The notes beneath the pieces are model-generated. The model saw only the letters and a list, made by a program, of their open reading frames with translations, was not told the DNA's origin and did no database searches. Positions 55,319-63,467 of a stretch of DNA of 64,000 nucleotides are shown piece after piece. Every line of letters begins with the position of its first letter. Position 1 is the first letter of the stretch. The stretch spans positions 248,001 to 312,000 of the forward strand of contig NZ_JAFBBO010000001.1 in assembly GCF_016907235.1 (NCBI RefSeq), in the 5' to 3' direction. Position numbers and translations under genes: made by a program. This stretch comes from Oerskovia jenensis. GTDB taxonomy: Bacteria; Actinomycetota; Actinomycetes; Actinomycetales; Cellulomonadaceae.

Positions 55319-55354
55319 CGGTCCGGGGGTGTCGGTCGGTGGGGCTTTTCGTCG

Positions 55355-56425
55355 TCAGGCGGGCGGGGGCCCGGTGACGCGGCCGTCGAGGACGCGCAGG
55401 GCGCCGGGGACGACGGTGACGCGCACGGGCAGGTGGGCGATGCGTTCCCCGTCGGCGAAGGCCGGGGGCGGGGGGCGGCCCGCGTCGGTCGCCTCGAGGA
55501 GCACGGACGTGACGGGCCGCAGGTCGACCGCTGGGTGGTGCACGTGCCTGCCCTGGTACATGCCGGGGAAGATGCGAGCGGCACCGAGGCGGGTCAGGGG
55601 CCCGGCGGTCACGAGGTCGAGGAGGCCGTCGTCGATCCGGGCGTCGGGGGCGATCTGGACGCCGCCGCCGAAGCGGTGCCCGTTGGCCACGGCGACCAGG
55701 GTCCCGGGCGAGGTCCACACGAACGGGGGCGCGCCGTCGTCGGGCACGTCGTCGGGCACGGTGCCCGGGACCGTGCCCGGCTGGTCGCCGGGAGCGAGGA
55801 CCGCGGTGACGCGGTACCCGTAGGGGCGGAAGCGGGCGAGCTCGCTCGCGACCGCGCGCACGTACTTGGCGCCGCCCCTCGGCCACGTCAGGGCGTTGGC
55901 GTTCGCGTTGACGGCGGCGTCGAGCCCTGCGGACAGCACGCCGCAGAACCAGCGGGCCCGTCCGGGACGGGGCTCGAGGTCGGTGTCGAGGGGTTCGGCC
56001 CGGGCGGCGTCGACGGCCCGCACCCCGCCCTCGCCCGCGCTGCGGGCCGCGAGGGCGTCGAGGAGGAGCGTGACGGCGGCAGGGACGTCGTGCACGGGCA
56101 GGTCGAGGGCCGACGCGAAGTCGTTGCCCGTCCCGGCGGCGACGATGCCGAGGGGGATCCCGGTGCCCGCGACCGCGTTGACCCCCAGGTGGACCATGCC
56201 GTCCCCGCCGACGACGACGAGGGCGTCGATCCCTCCGGCGACGGCGTCGCGGGCGTTCTCGAGCGCGAGGGGCGCGTTCGGGGCGCTCAGGTCCAGGACG
56301 TCGTGCCCGGCCGCGTGCAGGAGGGCGAGGGTGCGCACGCCGTCGCCCCGGCCCCGTCCGCGGTCGGCCGTCGGGTTGACGACGACTCCGAGGCGGGCGG
56401 GGCGGGACGTGTGCTGCTCAGGCAC
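55355..56425 (-). CDS. Diacylglycerol kinase-family lipid kinase
   Basis: This 356-aa protein has the DAGK catalytic domain: VVNPTADRGRG near the start, the ATP-binding GGDGMVHLGVNAVAGTG (about residue 73-89) and GTGNDFASAL, then the C-terminal beta domain with DDGLLDLVTAGP. It phosphorylates diacylglycerol or a similar lipid alcohol. A Pro/Asp/Val-rich tandem repeat (PGTVPGTVPDDVPDD) interrupts the C-terminal domain at about residues 218-232. The GTG start overlaps the tatC stop by 8 bp, so it is coupled to the Tat genes. Confidence 0.93.
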   Translation of the reverse strand: MPEQHTSRPARLGVVVNPTADRGRGRGDGVRTLALLHAAGHDVLDLSAPNAPLALENARDAVAGGIDALVVVGGDGMVHLGVNAVAGTGIPLGIVAAGTGNDFASALDLPVHDVPAAVTLLLDALAARSAGEGGVRAVDAARAEPLDTDLEPRPGRARWFCGVLSAGLDAAVNANANALTWPRGGAKYVRAVASELARFRPYGYRVTAVLAPGDQPGTVPGTVPDDVPDDGAPPFVWTSPGTLVAVANGHRFGGGVQIAPDARIDDGLLDLVTAGPLTRLGAARIFPGMYQGRHVHHPAVDLRPVTSVLLEATDAGRPPPPAFADGERIAHLPVRVTVVPGALRVLDGRVTGPPPA

Positions 56426-57206
56426 CGGGGAGTGCGGCGGCGAGGCGCTTGTCGGTGCTGCGGTCGCGCAGGATCGCGATCCCGACGGCCGCGAAGTACA
56501 AGAAGCAGATGGGCAGGGCGACGAAGATCATGGTGAGCGCGTCGGGCGTGGGGGTCATGACGGCCGCGAACACGAACGCGATCAGGACGGCCCACCGCCA
56601 CCCCGCGAGCAGGGTCGAGGAGCGGACCAGGCCCGCGAAGTTCAGGGCGACCAGGACCACGGGCAGGACGAACGCGAGCCCGAACGCCAGGACGAGGCGC
56701 ATCACGAAGCTCAGGTAGCCCTGTGCGTCGGTGAAGTTCGTCGCGCCGTCGGGCACGAACGTCGCGAGGATGTCGACCGCGTGCGGCAGGACCCACCAGG
56801 CGAGGAACACCCCGCCCAGGAACAGCGGCACCGACGCCCCGAGGAAGCCCATGGCGTAGCGGCGTTCCTTGCGCGTCAGGCCCGGGGTGATGAACGCCCA
56901 GAACTGGTAGAGCCACCACGGGCAGGACACGAGCACCCCGAGGAACAGGGACACCTTGATCTTCATGTCGAGGGCGGTCGCCAGCCCCGAGTAGTTCAGG
57001 TTGATGATCTTGTTCTGCGCCGCCGCGGCCGCCTCGAGGGGCGCCTGGAGCGCGGCCAGCAGCGGTTCGTAGAGGAACCAGCCACCGATCGCACCCAGGA
57101 CGAGCCCGCACGAGACCAGGAAGAGTCGCTTGCGGATCTCGAGCAGGTGCTCGCGCAGCGGCATGCGCCCCTCGGCGGACCTGGCCGTCTTCGTCGAACC
57201 GGCCAC
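56418..57206 (-). CDS. tatC: Twin-arginine translocase subunit TatC
   Basis: TatC is the receptor of the Tat pathway that exports folded proteins. The 262-aa protein has six membrane helices and the family segments MPLREHLLEIRKRLF (cytosolic start) and FVPDGATNFTDAQGYLSFVMRL (periplasmic loop with the conserved signal-peptide-binding region). The GTG start lies 3 nt after the tatA stop. The order pafB-pafC-tatA-tatC-helY is the same as in mycobacteria, with a small gene and a lipid kinase added. Confidence 0.97.
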   Translation of the reverse strand: MAGSTKTARSAEGRMPLREHLLEIRKRLFLVSCGLVLGAIGGWFLYEPLLAALQAPLEAAAAAQNKIINLNYSGLATALDMKIKVSLFLGVLVSCPWWLYQFWAFITPGLTRKERRYAMGFLGASVPLFLGGVFLAWWVLPHAVDILATFVPDGATNFTDAQGYLSFVMRLVLAFGLAFVLPVVLVALNFAGLVRSSTLLAGWRWAVLIAFVFAAVMTPTPDALTMIFVALPICFLYFAAVGIAILRDRSTDKRLAAALPGA

Positions 57207-57209
57207 GGG

Positions 57210-57407
57210 TCAGGCCTTGGGGGCGTCGTCATCCTTGACGGCAGGCTCCGCGGGCTTGTCGTCGTCGCGCAGGTCCTTGACCTCGCTCTTGAAGATCTTG
57301 AGCGACTGCCCCACGCTGCGGGCCAGGTCAGGAAGTCGCTTCGCCCCGAACAGGAGCAGGACGACGACGACAAGAACGATGATGTGCCAGGGCTTCAGCA
57401 TGCCCAT
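57210..57407 (-). CDS. tatA: Twin-arginine translocase subunit TatA
   Basis: TatA forms the protein-conducting part of the Tat translocon. The 65-aa protein has one N-terminal membrane helix, then the hinge FGAKRLPDLARSVGQSLKIFK and an acidic/Lys-rich tail. ATG 57407 follows AAGGAG by 7 nt; an ATG two codons further is less well placed. tatC follows 3 nt later. Confidence 0.96.
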   Translation of the reverse strand: MGMLKPWHIIVLVVVVLLLFGAKRLPDLARSVGQSLKIFKSEVKDLRDDDKPAEPAVKDDDAPKA

Positions 57408-57452
57408 GAGATGGCTCCTTGGAGTCGGACGCAAGTCTTGATGTCGCAGATC

Positions 57453-57779
57453 CTACGCGTTGAATCGACGCCACCGGTCCCACGTCTGCGTGTTGCGGGT
57501 CCTGCGCAGCGCCCGGCGCTCGGCCCGCTGCGCGCGCAGCTCCTCCACACGCTCGTGCAGGAGGGCCGGGTCGTCGAACAGGGTGGGCGCCGTGCTGGGC
57601 TGGGAGGCCGCCAGCGAGGCGGTGACCTCGTCCGTGCGCTGCGCGAACCGGTCCATCACGACCGCCGACTGCGACATCTGCGCGAACAGAGCCTTGGCCT
57701 TGCGCCACAGGTCACGCCCCAGGAAGAAGGCGCCGACGAGCGTGCCGACGACCAGGACCGACCAGATGGTGAACCACAT
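57453..57779 (-). CDS. Small membrane-anchored protein in the tat cluster
   Basis: This 108-aa protein has an N-terminal membrane helix (about residues 4-22), an amphipathic Lys/Ala-rich segment, a middle part with MDRFAQRTDEVTASLAA, and an Arg-rich C-terminal helix (ERVEELRAQRAERRALRR). I know no family name, but its position between pafC and tatA recurs in actinobacteria. The ATG lies 7 nt after TAGGCT, which overlaps the pafC stop codon, so it may start its own leaderless transcript. Confidence 0.8.
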   Translation of the reverse strand: MWFTIWSVLVVGTLVGAFFLGRDLWRKAKALFAQMSQSAVVMDRFAQRTDEVTASLAASQPSTAPTLFDDPALLHERVEELRAQRAERRALRRTRNTQTWDRWRRFNA

Positions 57780-57786
57780 GTCGTCC

Positions 57787-57792
57787 AGCCTA
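57787..57792 (-). promoter_or_regulatory. -10 overlapping the pafC stop codon
   Basis: On the minus strand TAGGCT starts with the TAG stop of pafC and ends 7 nt before the ATG of the small membrane protein. Confidence 0.5.
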
Positions 57793-58824
57793 GTTCGCCG
57801 GGGCGCCGGCGGACCCCGCGGTCCCCTCCGACACCTCGGGCGCTGCCGCGTCGGCCGCGTCCGTGGCGTCCCCGTGCCCGTACGCGGCCAGGGCGGCGCT
57901 CGCGGCCTGCGCGACGTCGTCGGCGACGGCCTGGGGGGCGACGGCCAGGACGTGACGGGCGTGCTCGAGGAGCAGGCGGCGCAACCACACGGGGTTCGTG
58001 ACGCGCAGGGAGACCTCGAACGCGCCGTCGGGCAGGTTGCGGACCTTCTCCACCGGGACCTGCTCCGCGACCCAGCGCGCAGGGCTGGCGAACGTGATCG
58101 TCGCGAGCGGCGCGTCGCCCGTGGGCGTGAAGTCGACCTCGGTCGGCAGGTCGTGCTCGCCCGCGGGCACGTCGAGCTCGGTCGCGGCCAGGAGCCGGTC
58201 GAGGCGGAACGTGCGCTGCCCCTGCGCGCGGTGGCACCACGCGAGGAGGTAGGAGTAGGCGTCCTGCGTGTGCAGGGCCACGGGGTCGATCTCACGCTCG
58301 GACACGACGTCCGAGCTCGTCACGTACCGCACGCGCAGCCGGTGCCGGTTCGCCAGCGCCGAGGACACCGCGGCGACGACCTCGGGGGCACCGTCGGGAG
58401 ACAGGCGCACGTCGAGGGCGGCGGCGGCCTCGCCCGTCGCGCCGGTGAGCTTGTCCAGGACGGACGCGACGACGTCGGAGCGTGCCCGGTCCGCACGCAC
58501 CGCCGGGGTCTCCCCCATGGCGCGCAGCGCCGCGATGAGCGCCACGGCCTCGCGCGTGCCCAGGCGCAGGGGCCGCGTCATGCCGCGCGCCTCCGTGAGC
58601 CGCACGACGCCCCGCTCGAGGGAGTCCGCGTCGAAGTCGATCAGGTCGTCGGGCCAGTACCCCGGGGTGCCGGACACCCACAGGGCGTCGACGTCCTCCA
58701 CGATCTGGCGGGTCGTCACCCCGAACCGGGTCGCGAGCTCCTCGACCGGGACCCCGCCCGCGCCGTCCAGATAGCTGACGATGCCCAGCAGGCGCACCAA
58801 CCGGTCGTCCGCGCGCTCAGCCAC
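57790..58824 (-). CDS. pafC: WYL-domain transcriptional regulator PafC
   Basis: PafB and PafC form the heterodimeric activator of the LexA-independent DNA-damage response in mycobacteria. This 344-aa protein has an N-terminal winged helix-turn-helix (VEELATRFGVTTRQIVEDVDAL), a central WYL-type domain with the degenerate SYLLAW and RTFRLDRL, and a C-terminal WCX domain. GTG 58824 follows GGAGGAG and overlaps the pafB end by 8 bp. pafA, adjacent to pafB in mycobacteria, is absent here. Confidence 0.93.
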   Translation of the reverse strand: MAERADDRLVRLLGIVSYLDGAGGVPVEELATRFGVTTRQIVEDVDALWVSGTPGYWPDDLIDFDADSLERGVVRLTEARGMTRPLRLGTREAVALIAALRAMGETPAVRADRARSDVVASVLDKLTGATGEAAAALDVRLSPDGAPEVVAAVSSALANRHRLRVRYVTSSDVVSEREIDPVALHTQDAYSYLLAWCHRAQGQRTFRLDRLLAATELDVPAGEHDLPTEVDFTPTGDAPLATITFASPARWVAEQVPVEKVRNLPDGAFEVSLRVTNPVWLRRLLLEHARHVLAVAPQAVADDVAQAASAALAAYGHGDATDAADAAAPEVSEGTAGSAGAPAN

Positions 58825-59896
58825 GCTGCTCCTCCGTGCTCGTCGTGCCGTTCCCGTCCCCCGCCTGATCCCCCGCCCGGCCCGGCGTCGGCGCACCCGG
58901 CCCACGTCCCAGGAGCGCCGCGGCGCTCAAGCGTCGCACGACGGCGTCCCGCAGCCCCGCAGGGCTCAGCACCACGACCGCGTCCCCGTACCCCGCGATC
59001 TCGTCCGCGAAAGCGTGCTGGTTCGTGAACGGCACGTGCACGACGTCACGACCGTCCGCACGCGGCCCCGCACCCGGCCCGTCCCCGTCGCTGTGCCCCC
59101 GTGCCCGCAACGCCTCGGCCCGCTCCGGCCCGATCGCCAGCGCCGCGAGCTGCTCCTGCCCGGCCCGCGCCCCCAGGAGCGCGTCCACGTCCACCCCGTC
59201 CGGGATGACGAACGACCCCGCACGCCCCAGCAGACGCACCCGGCCCTCGATCCGGCTCAGGCGGTACGCCCGCGGCGCCTGGCGCTCGCGGTCGAACCCG
59301 AGGAGGTACCAGCCGCCGCGCCGGGCCGCGATGCGCCACGGCTCGACCGTACGAGCCAGCACCTCCCCCGTGGACGCCGCCCGGTACGTGAACGACACCG
59401 CCCGCAGCGCCTCGATCGCGTCGAGCAGCGGACCGTACGCGTCACCCACGGCCCGCACCCGCGGGGCGAGCCCCGCGACCGCGTCGTTCGCGACCTCGCC
59501 CGCGCCCGCCGCCCGCAGCTTCGTCAGCGCGCGCGAGATGTCCGTACGCAGCGTCTTGTCCTGCCAGAACTGCGCCGCCAGGGACAGCACCCCGAACTCC
59601 GCCGGGGTCAGGTCCACCGCGGGCAACGCGTACGCGTCCTGGTCGATCCGGTACCCGACGTCGTCGCTGTGCCCCCCGGCGTCGACCGTCACGATCGGTA
59701 TCCCGAGATCGCGCAACGAGTCCTTGTCACGCTCGAACATGCGCTCGAACGCCTCAGGAGAGGGCGCGTCGGCATACCCCGCGACGCTCGTACGGATCTG
59801 CTGCTTCGTCATCGACACGCTCGTGTTCACGAGGGCGATCACGAGGTTCAAGAGCCTCGTGGCAGGGTTGACTGGTTGACTCGTCTGATCAGGCAT
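58817..59896 (-). CDS. pafB: WYL-domain transcriptional regulator PafB
   Basis: The partner of PafC, 359 aa, has an N-terminal HTH (VNTSVSMTKQQIRTSVAGY), the clear GGWYLLGFDRERQAPRAYRLSRIEGRV WYL core (described by its WYL triad near residue 198) and a C-terminal WCX domain ending in a Gly/Pro-rich tail. ATG 59896 is preferred; GTG 59902 adds two residues. TAGCGT on the minus strand lies 8 nt before the ATG, and the promoter is back-to-back with that of the DUF3866 gene only 35 bp away. Confidence 0.94.
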   Translation of the reverse strand: MPDQTSQPVNPATRLLNLVIALVNTSVSMTKQQIRTSVAGYADAPSPEAFERMFERDKDSLRDLGIPIVTVDAGGHSDDVGYRIDQDAYALPAVDLTPAEFGVLSLAAQFWQDKTLRTDISRALTKLRAAGAGEVANDAVAGLAPRVRAVGDAYGPLLDAIEALRAVSFTYRAASTGEVLARTVEPWRIAARRGGWYLLGFDRERQAPRAYRLSRIEGRVRLLGRAGSFVIPDGVDVDALLGARAGQEQLAALAIGPERAEALRARGHSDGDGPGAGPRADGRDVVHVPFTNQHAFADEIAGYGDAVVVLSPAGLRDAVVRRLSAAALLGRGPGAPTPGRAGDQAGDGNGTTSTEEQRG

Positions 59897-59924
59897 CGGC
59901 ACCCACGCTAACGAACGCTATCCT
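59896..59924 (+). promoter_or_regulatory. Promoter of the DUF3866 operon, inside the pafB start
   Basis: TCGGCA (59896-59901) and TATCCT (59919-59924) are 17 bp apart. The GTG of the DUF3866 gene follows the -10 by 7 nt. The -35 overlaps the pafB start codon. The minus-strand TAGCGT (59910-59905) for pafB lies between the two boxes. Confidence 0.55.
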
Positions 59925-59931
59925 CACCCGT

Positions 59932-61104
59932 GTGATGACGTGGCGTAGTGCAAGGGTGATCTCCCGCGGCCGGGCCTGGCAAGGCGCGCAAGAAGTGACC
60001 GTCGAGCTCGACGAACCCCTGCCCGCCACCACCGCCCCAGGCACCGAGGAACGCCCCCGCACCGTGCGCGCCCTCGCCTACCCGCAGCTCGTCGGAGAGC
60101 CCCAGGTCGGCGACCAGGTCCTCCTCAACGTCTCCGCCCTCGCCCGCGGCCTCGGCACCGGCGGGTACGCCCTCGTCGTCGCCCTCCCCGGCGCCCTGCC
60201 CCCCGACCCCGCCCCCGGCCCCGGACACCTCGTCAAGGCCCGCTACACCCCCCTGCAGGCCCTCGTCCTCGGCGTCGACGAGCAGGAGTCCCCCCACCAC
60301 GACACCCTGCGCGACGCCGACGACCTGACCGGCATGCCCGTCGTCGTCGCCGACCTCCACTCCGCGCTGCCCGCCATCGTCGCCGGCGCCCGCCTCGCCG
60401 CCGCCCAGGACGGACGCCCCGCCCCCCGCATCGCCTACGTCATGACCGACGGCGGCGCCCTGCCCGCCGCGTTCTCCCGCACCGTCGCCGCGCTGCGCGA
60501 CGCCGACTGGCTCCACACCTGCCTCACCGTCGGCCAGGCCTACGGCGGCGACCACGAAGCCGTCACCGTCCACACCGGACTCCTCGCCGCGCGCCACGTC
60601 ACCGGCGCAGACCTCGCCATCGTCACCCAAGGCCCCGGCAACCTCGGCACCGGCACCCGCTGGGGCTTCTCCGGCGTCGCCGCCGGCGAAGCCCTCAACG
60701 CCGCCGCCACCCTCGGCGGCCGCCCCGTCGCCTCCCTGCGCGTCTCCGGCGCAGACCCCCGCGAACGCCACCTCGGCATCTCCCACCACTCCCAGACCGC
60801 CTACGGCCGGGTGGCGCTCGCGGCCAGCGACGTCGTCGTCCCCCGCCCCAGCGCCGACGTCGAAGCCCTCCCCGGGTGGGGAGCCGCACTCACCGCACGC
60901 ATCACCGAGCAGGCCGCACGCCTCGCCGCCCCCCACGGGCGCCACCGCCTCGTCCACGCCGACGCCGACGCGACCCTCCTCGGAGCGCTGCGCGCCACCC
61001 CCGTCGGCCTGTCCACCATGGGCCGGGGCCTCGACGACGACCCCGCCGCCTTCCTGGCCGCCGCCACCGCCGGCCTGTACGCCGAGAGGAACCGACCAGC
61101 ATGA
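59932..61104 (+). CDS. DUF3866 family protein
   Basis: This 390-aa protein matches DUF3866: an N-terminal beta domain, then PGHLVKARYTPLQ, the segments VVADLHSALPAIVAGAR, AYVMTDGGALPAAFSRTV, GGDHEAVTVHTGLLAARHV, and a Gly-rich loop TQGPGNLGTGTRWGFSG followed by HLGISHHSQTA. The enzymatic role is not known. The GTG follows a -10 hexamer by 7 nt. The stop overlaps the ATG of the DUF4129 gene, so it is coupled to the MoxR-DUF58 gene set downstream. It shares a 35-bp promoter region with pafB. Confidence 0.9.
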   Translation: MMTWRSARVISRGRAWQGAQEVTVELDEPLPATTAPGTEERPRTVRALAYPQLVGEPQVGDQVLLNVSALARGLGTGGYALVVALPGALPPDPAPGPGHLVKARYTPLQALVLGVDEQESPHHDTLRDADDLTGMPVVVADLHSALPAIVAGARLAAAQDGRPAPRIAYVMTDGGALPAAFSRTVAALRDADWLHTCLTVGQAYGGDHEAVTVHTGLLAARHVTGADLAIVTQGPGNLGTGTRWGFSGVAAGEALNAAATLGGRPVASLRVSGADPRERHLGISHHSQTAYGRVALAASDVVVPRPSADVEALPGWGAALTARITEQAARLAAPHGRHRLVHADADATLLGALRATPVGLSTMGRGLDDDPAAFLAAATAGLYAERNRPA

Positions 61105-61859
61105 GCAACCGGACGCGACTGGGGGGTGTCGTCGTCCTGATCGCCCTCGTCCTCGTCGGCGCCGCCGCCGGGAACCGCTGGAGCTTCCGGCTCGAGCCCG
61201 TCACCACCAGACCCAGCACCGTCGCGCCACCGCCACCCGTGCAACGCACCGAGGACACCGCGCTCTTCCTCGAAGGGCTCGACGAACGCGCCGCCGGCCT
61301 CAGCATCGGCGAGTACATGACGTACCTGGCGATCCTGGTCGCCGTCGTGCTCACCGTCATCGCGATCGTCCGCCTGCGCCGCCGCACCCGCGAACCCGCC
61401 CCCGAGGCCCCCGCCCCCCACGACCACGTCACGGCCGGCGCCAGCATCGCCACCCCCACCCTCACCGTCCAGCTCCCCGCACTACGCCGCGGCGTCCAGC
61501 ACGCCCGGCACCTCCTCGACACCGCCGCCACCCCCCGCGACGCCGTCACCGCCGCCTGGATAGCGCTCGAGGACGCCACCGCCGACACCGGCCACCGCCG
61601 CCACCCCGCACAGACCCCCACCGAGTTCACCACGACCGTCCTCGACGCCACCCCCGCCGACCCCGACGCCGTCACCACCCTCCTGAAGCTCTACCAGCGG
61701 GCACGCTTCACCACCCACCCCCTCACCCCCCAGGACATCGACACCGCACGCGACTGCCTCGAACGCCTCGCCATCGCCTTCACACCACCCGACACGGACG
61801 ACAGCGACGCACCCCAGCACGAGACCACCCACGGCACCCAGCGGGGAGGGGCACGATGA
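61101..61859 (+). CDS. DUF4129 membrane protein
   Basis: The 252-aa protein has an N-terminal membrane segment (about residues 7-25), an external loop with ERAAGLSIGEYM, a second membrane segment (about 72-92) and a cytosolic C-terminal DUF4129 domain (AAWIALEDATADTGHRRHPAQTPTEF and YQRARFTTHPLTPQD). DUF4129 proteins occur with MoxR ATPases, DUF58 and transglutaminases in envelope-linked gene sets. It overlaps both neighbours by 4 bp. Confidence 0.88.
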   Translation: MSNRTRLGGVVVLIALVLVGAAAGNRWSFRLEPVTTRPSTVAPPPPVQRTEDTALFLEGLDERAAGLSIGEYMTYLAILVAVVLTVIAIVRLRRRTREPAPEAPAPHDHVTAGASIATPTLTVQLPALRRGVQHARHLLDTAATPRDAVTAAWIALEDATADTGHRRHPAQTPTEFTTTVLDATPADPDAVTTLLKLYQRARFTTHPLTPQDIDTARDCLERLAIAFTPPDTDDSDAPQHETTHGTQRGGAR

Positions 61860-62407
61860 AGCTCCGGCTCACCACCGACAAGAAGCTCCTCACCCACGCA
61901 GCCCTGCTCGTCGCCACCGGCATCGCCCTCGCCCTCCTCGGCCTCGACCTCCCCCACGCGATCGCCCTCACCGTCACCCTCCTCGTCGCCCTCGTCGTCT
62001 CCCGACGCGTCGACCCCGGACACGACCCCCAGCACCGGGCACTGCCCGACACCAACCGCGACGGCGCACGCCGCGACCTCTCCGACCTCACCTGGGCCAT
62101 GCACGGAAGTCACGGACGAGTCAGCGAACGCGCCCACCGACGCGTCCGGGCGCTCGCGGCCACGGCTCTCGCCGACGAGGGCATCGACCTGCACAGCACC
62201 GACCCCGAGCAGGTCCGGGCGGCGGCGGACAGGCTCGGTCCGCAGGTGCACCGGCAGATGACCTCCGACCCCCGGCCGCCGACCATGAAGGTCCTGCGCT
62301 CCTGGGTGAGCGCGGTCGAGAACCTCGTCGACGGGCCTCCCGGCGCCGTCCACGCGGGCAGCGCCGGGCACGGCACCGGCGACCGGAACCTCCGTACCGA
62401 CGCCTGA
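61856..62407 (+). CDS. Membrane protein of the MoxR cluster, unknown family
   Basis: This 183-aa protein has a short basic start, two adjacent hydrophobic segments (about residues 12-46) and a long polar, Arg/His-rich cytosolic part with EQVRAAADRLGPQVHRQM and KVLRSWVSAVENLV. The ATG overlaps the DUF4129 stop. Position next to DUF4129 and moxR suggests an accessory part of that set. No catalytic motif is seen. Confidence 0.8.
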   Translation: MKLRLTTDKKLLTHAALLVATGIALALLGLDLPHAIALTVTLLVALVVSRRVDPGHDPQHRALPDTNRDGARRDLSDLTWAMHGSHGRVSERAHRRVRALAATALADEGIDLHSTDPEQVRAAADRLGPQVHRQMTSDPRPPTMKVLRSWVSAVENLVDGPPGAVHAGSAGHGTGDRNLRTDA

Positions 62408-62477
62408 CCCGCACGACCGTCGGCACCGATGCCGCAGCACGTCACCCACCAGTCACCAGCACCGAGAGGCGAACCCG

Positions 62478-63467
62478 ATGACGGACTCCCCTGCCCCCGC
62501 GCTCAGCATCCCCGAGGTGGCCGCGCACGGCCGCCGCATCCTCGACGAGGTCGGTACGGCCGTCGTCGGCATGCGGGACTCGCTCGAGCTCGCGCTCGCC
62601 ACGATCCTCGCGGGCGGGCACGTCCTGTTCGAGGACGTGCCGGGACTCGGCAAGACCCTCGCTGCTCGCAGCCTCGCGACCGCCCTGGGGCTCGACTTCG
62701 CGAGGCTCCAGTGCACCCCGGACCTCCTGCCCGCGGACATCACGGGGTCCTCGGTGTACGACCCGGCGACGACCGACTTCGTGTTCCGTCCCGGCCCGGT
62801 CTTCACGGGCATCTTCCTGGCGGACGAGATCAACCGGACGGCACCCAAGACGCAGTCCGCGCTCCTCGAGGCCATGGCCGAGCGGCAGGTCTCGATCGAG
62901 GGCAGCACCTACCCGCTCCAGCGGCCGTTCCACGTCCTCGCGACGTCGAACCCCGTCGAGTACGAGGGCACCTACCCGCTGCCCGAGGCGCAGCTCGACC
63001 GCTTCATGGTCCGGCTGGGCGTCGGCTACCCGGGCCGGGACGAGGAGCGCGAGGTCCTGCGTCGTCGTCTCGACCGACGTCAGGAGCAGGCGGAGGTGCG
63101 CCAGGTCGTCGACGCACGGACCGTCCTCGCGATGCAGGCAGGGGTCGAGGCGACCGACGTCGACCCCGACGTCCTCACGTACTGCGTGGACCTCGTCGCG
63201 GCCACGCGCGCCGACGCGCAGCTCGAGGTGGGAGCGTCGCCCCGTGGTTCGCAGAACCTCGTCCTGCTGGCCCGCGCCGTCGCCGCGCTGGACGGCCGGG
63301 ACTACGTGCTGCCCGAGGACGTCAAGCGGGTCGCCGTCCCGGTGCTCGCGCACCGCCTGACCCTGACGCCGACGGCCTGGGCCTCGAACGCCCAGCCGCA
63401 GACCATCGTCCGCGCCATCCTCGACCGCGTCCCCGGCCCTGCTGCGGTCGCCTCCGCGACGCGATGA
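62478..63467 (+). CDS. MoxR-family AAA ATPase
   Basis: This 329-aa AAA ATPase has the MoxR pattern: Walker A GLGKT (about residue 56-60), FARLQCTPDLLPADITGSSVY, Walker B FLADEINR, the sensor motif ATSNPVEYEGTYPLPEAQLDRF and a C-terminal lid. MoxR proteins act as chaperone-like ATPases that help partner complexes, usually with a DUF58 (VWA-like) protein, which follows here with overlapping codons. ATG 62478 follows GAGAGGCGA. Confidence 0.96.
   Translation: MTDSPAPALSIPEVAAHGRRILDEVGTAVVGMRDSLELALATILAGGHVLFEDVPGLGKTLAARSLATALGLDFARLQCTPDLLPADITGSSVYDPATTDFVFRPGPVFTGIFLADEINRTAPKTQSALLEAMAERQVSIEGSTYPLQRPFHVLATSNPVEYEGTYPLPEAQLDRFMVRLGVGYPGRDEEREVLRRRLDRRQEQAEVRQVVDARTVLAMQAGVEATDVDPDVLTYCVDLVAATRADAQLEVGASPRGSQNLVLLARAVAALDGRDYVLPEDVKRVAVPVLAHRLTLTPTAWASNAQPQTIVRAILDRVPGPAAVASATR

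Noticed and set aside
56438-56446. TTGTCGGTG as a PafBC-dependent promoter element
   Set aside because: It lies at the start of the lipid kinase/end of tatC coding sequence, and no TAnnnT box follows 8 nt later.
52190-56536. Plus-strand frame of over 1400 codons opposite helY and the lipid kinase
   Set aside because: The minus-strand genes carry clear helicase and DAGK motifs, while the plus frame is low-complexity shadow sequence.
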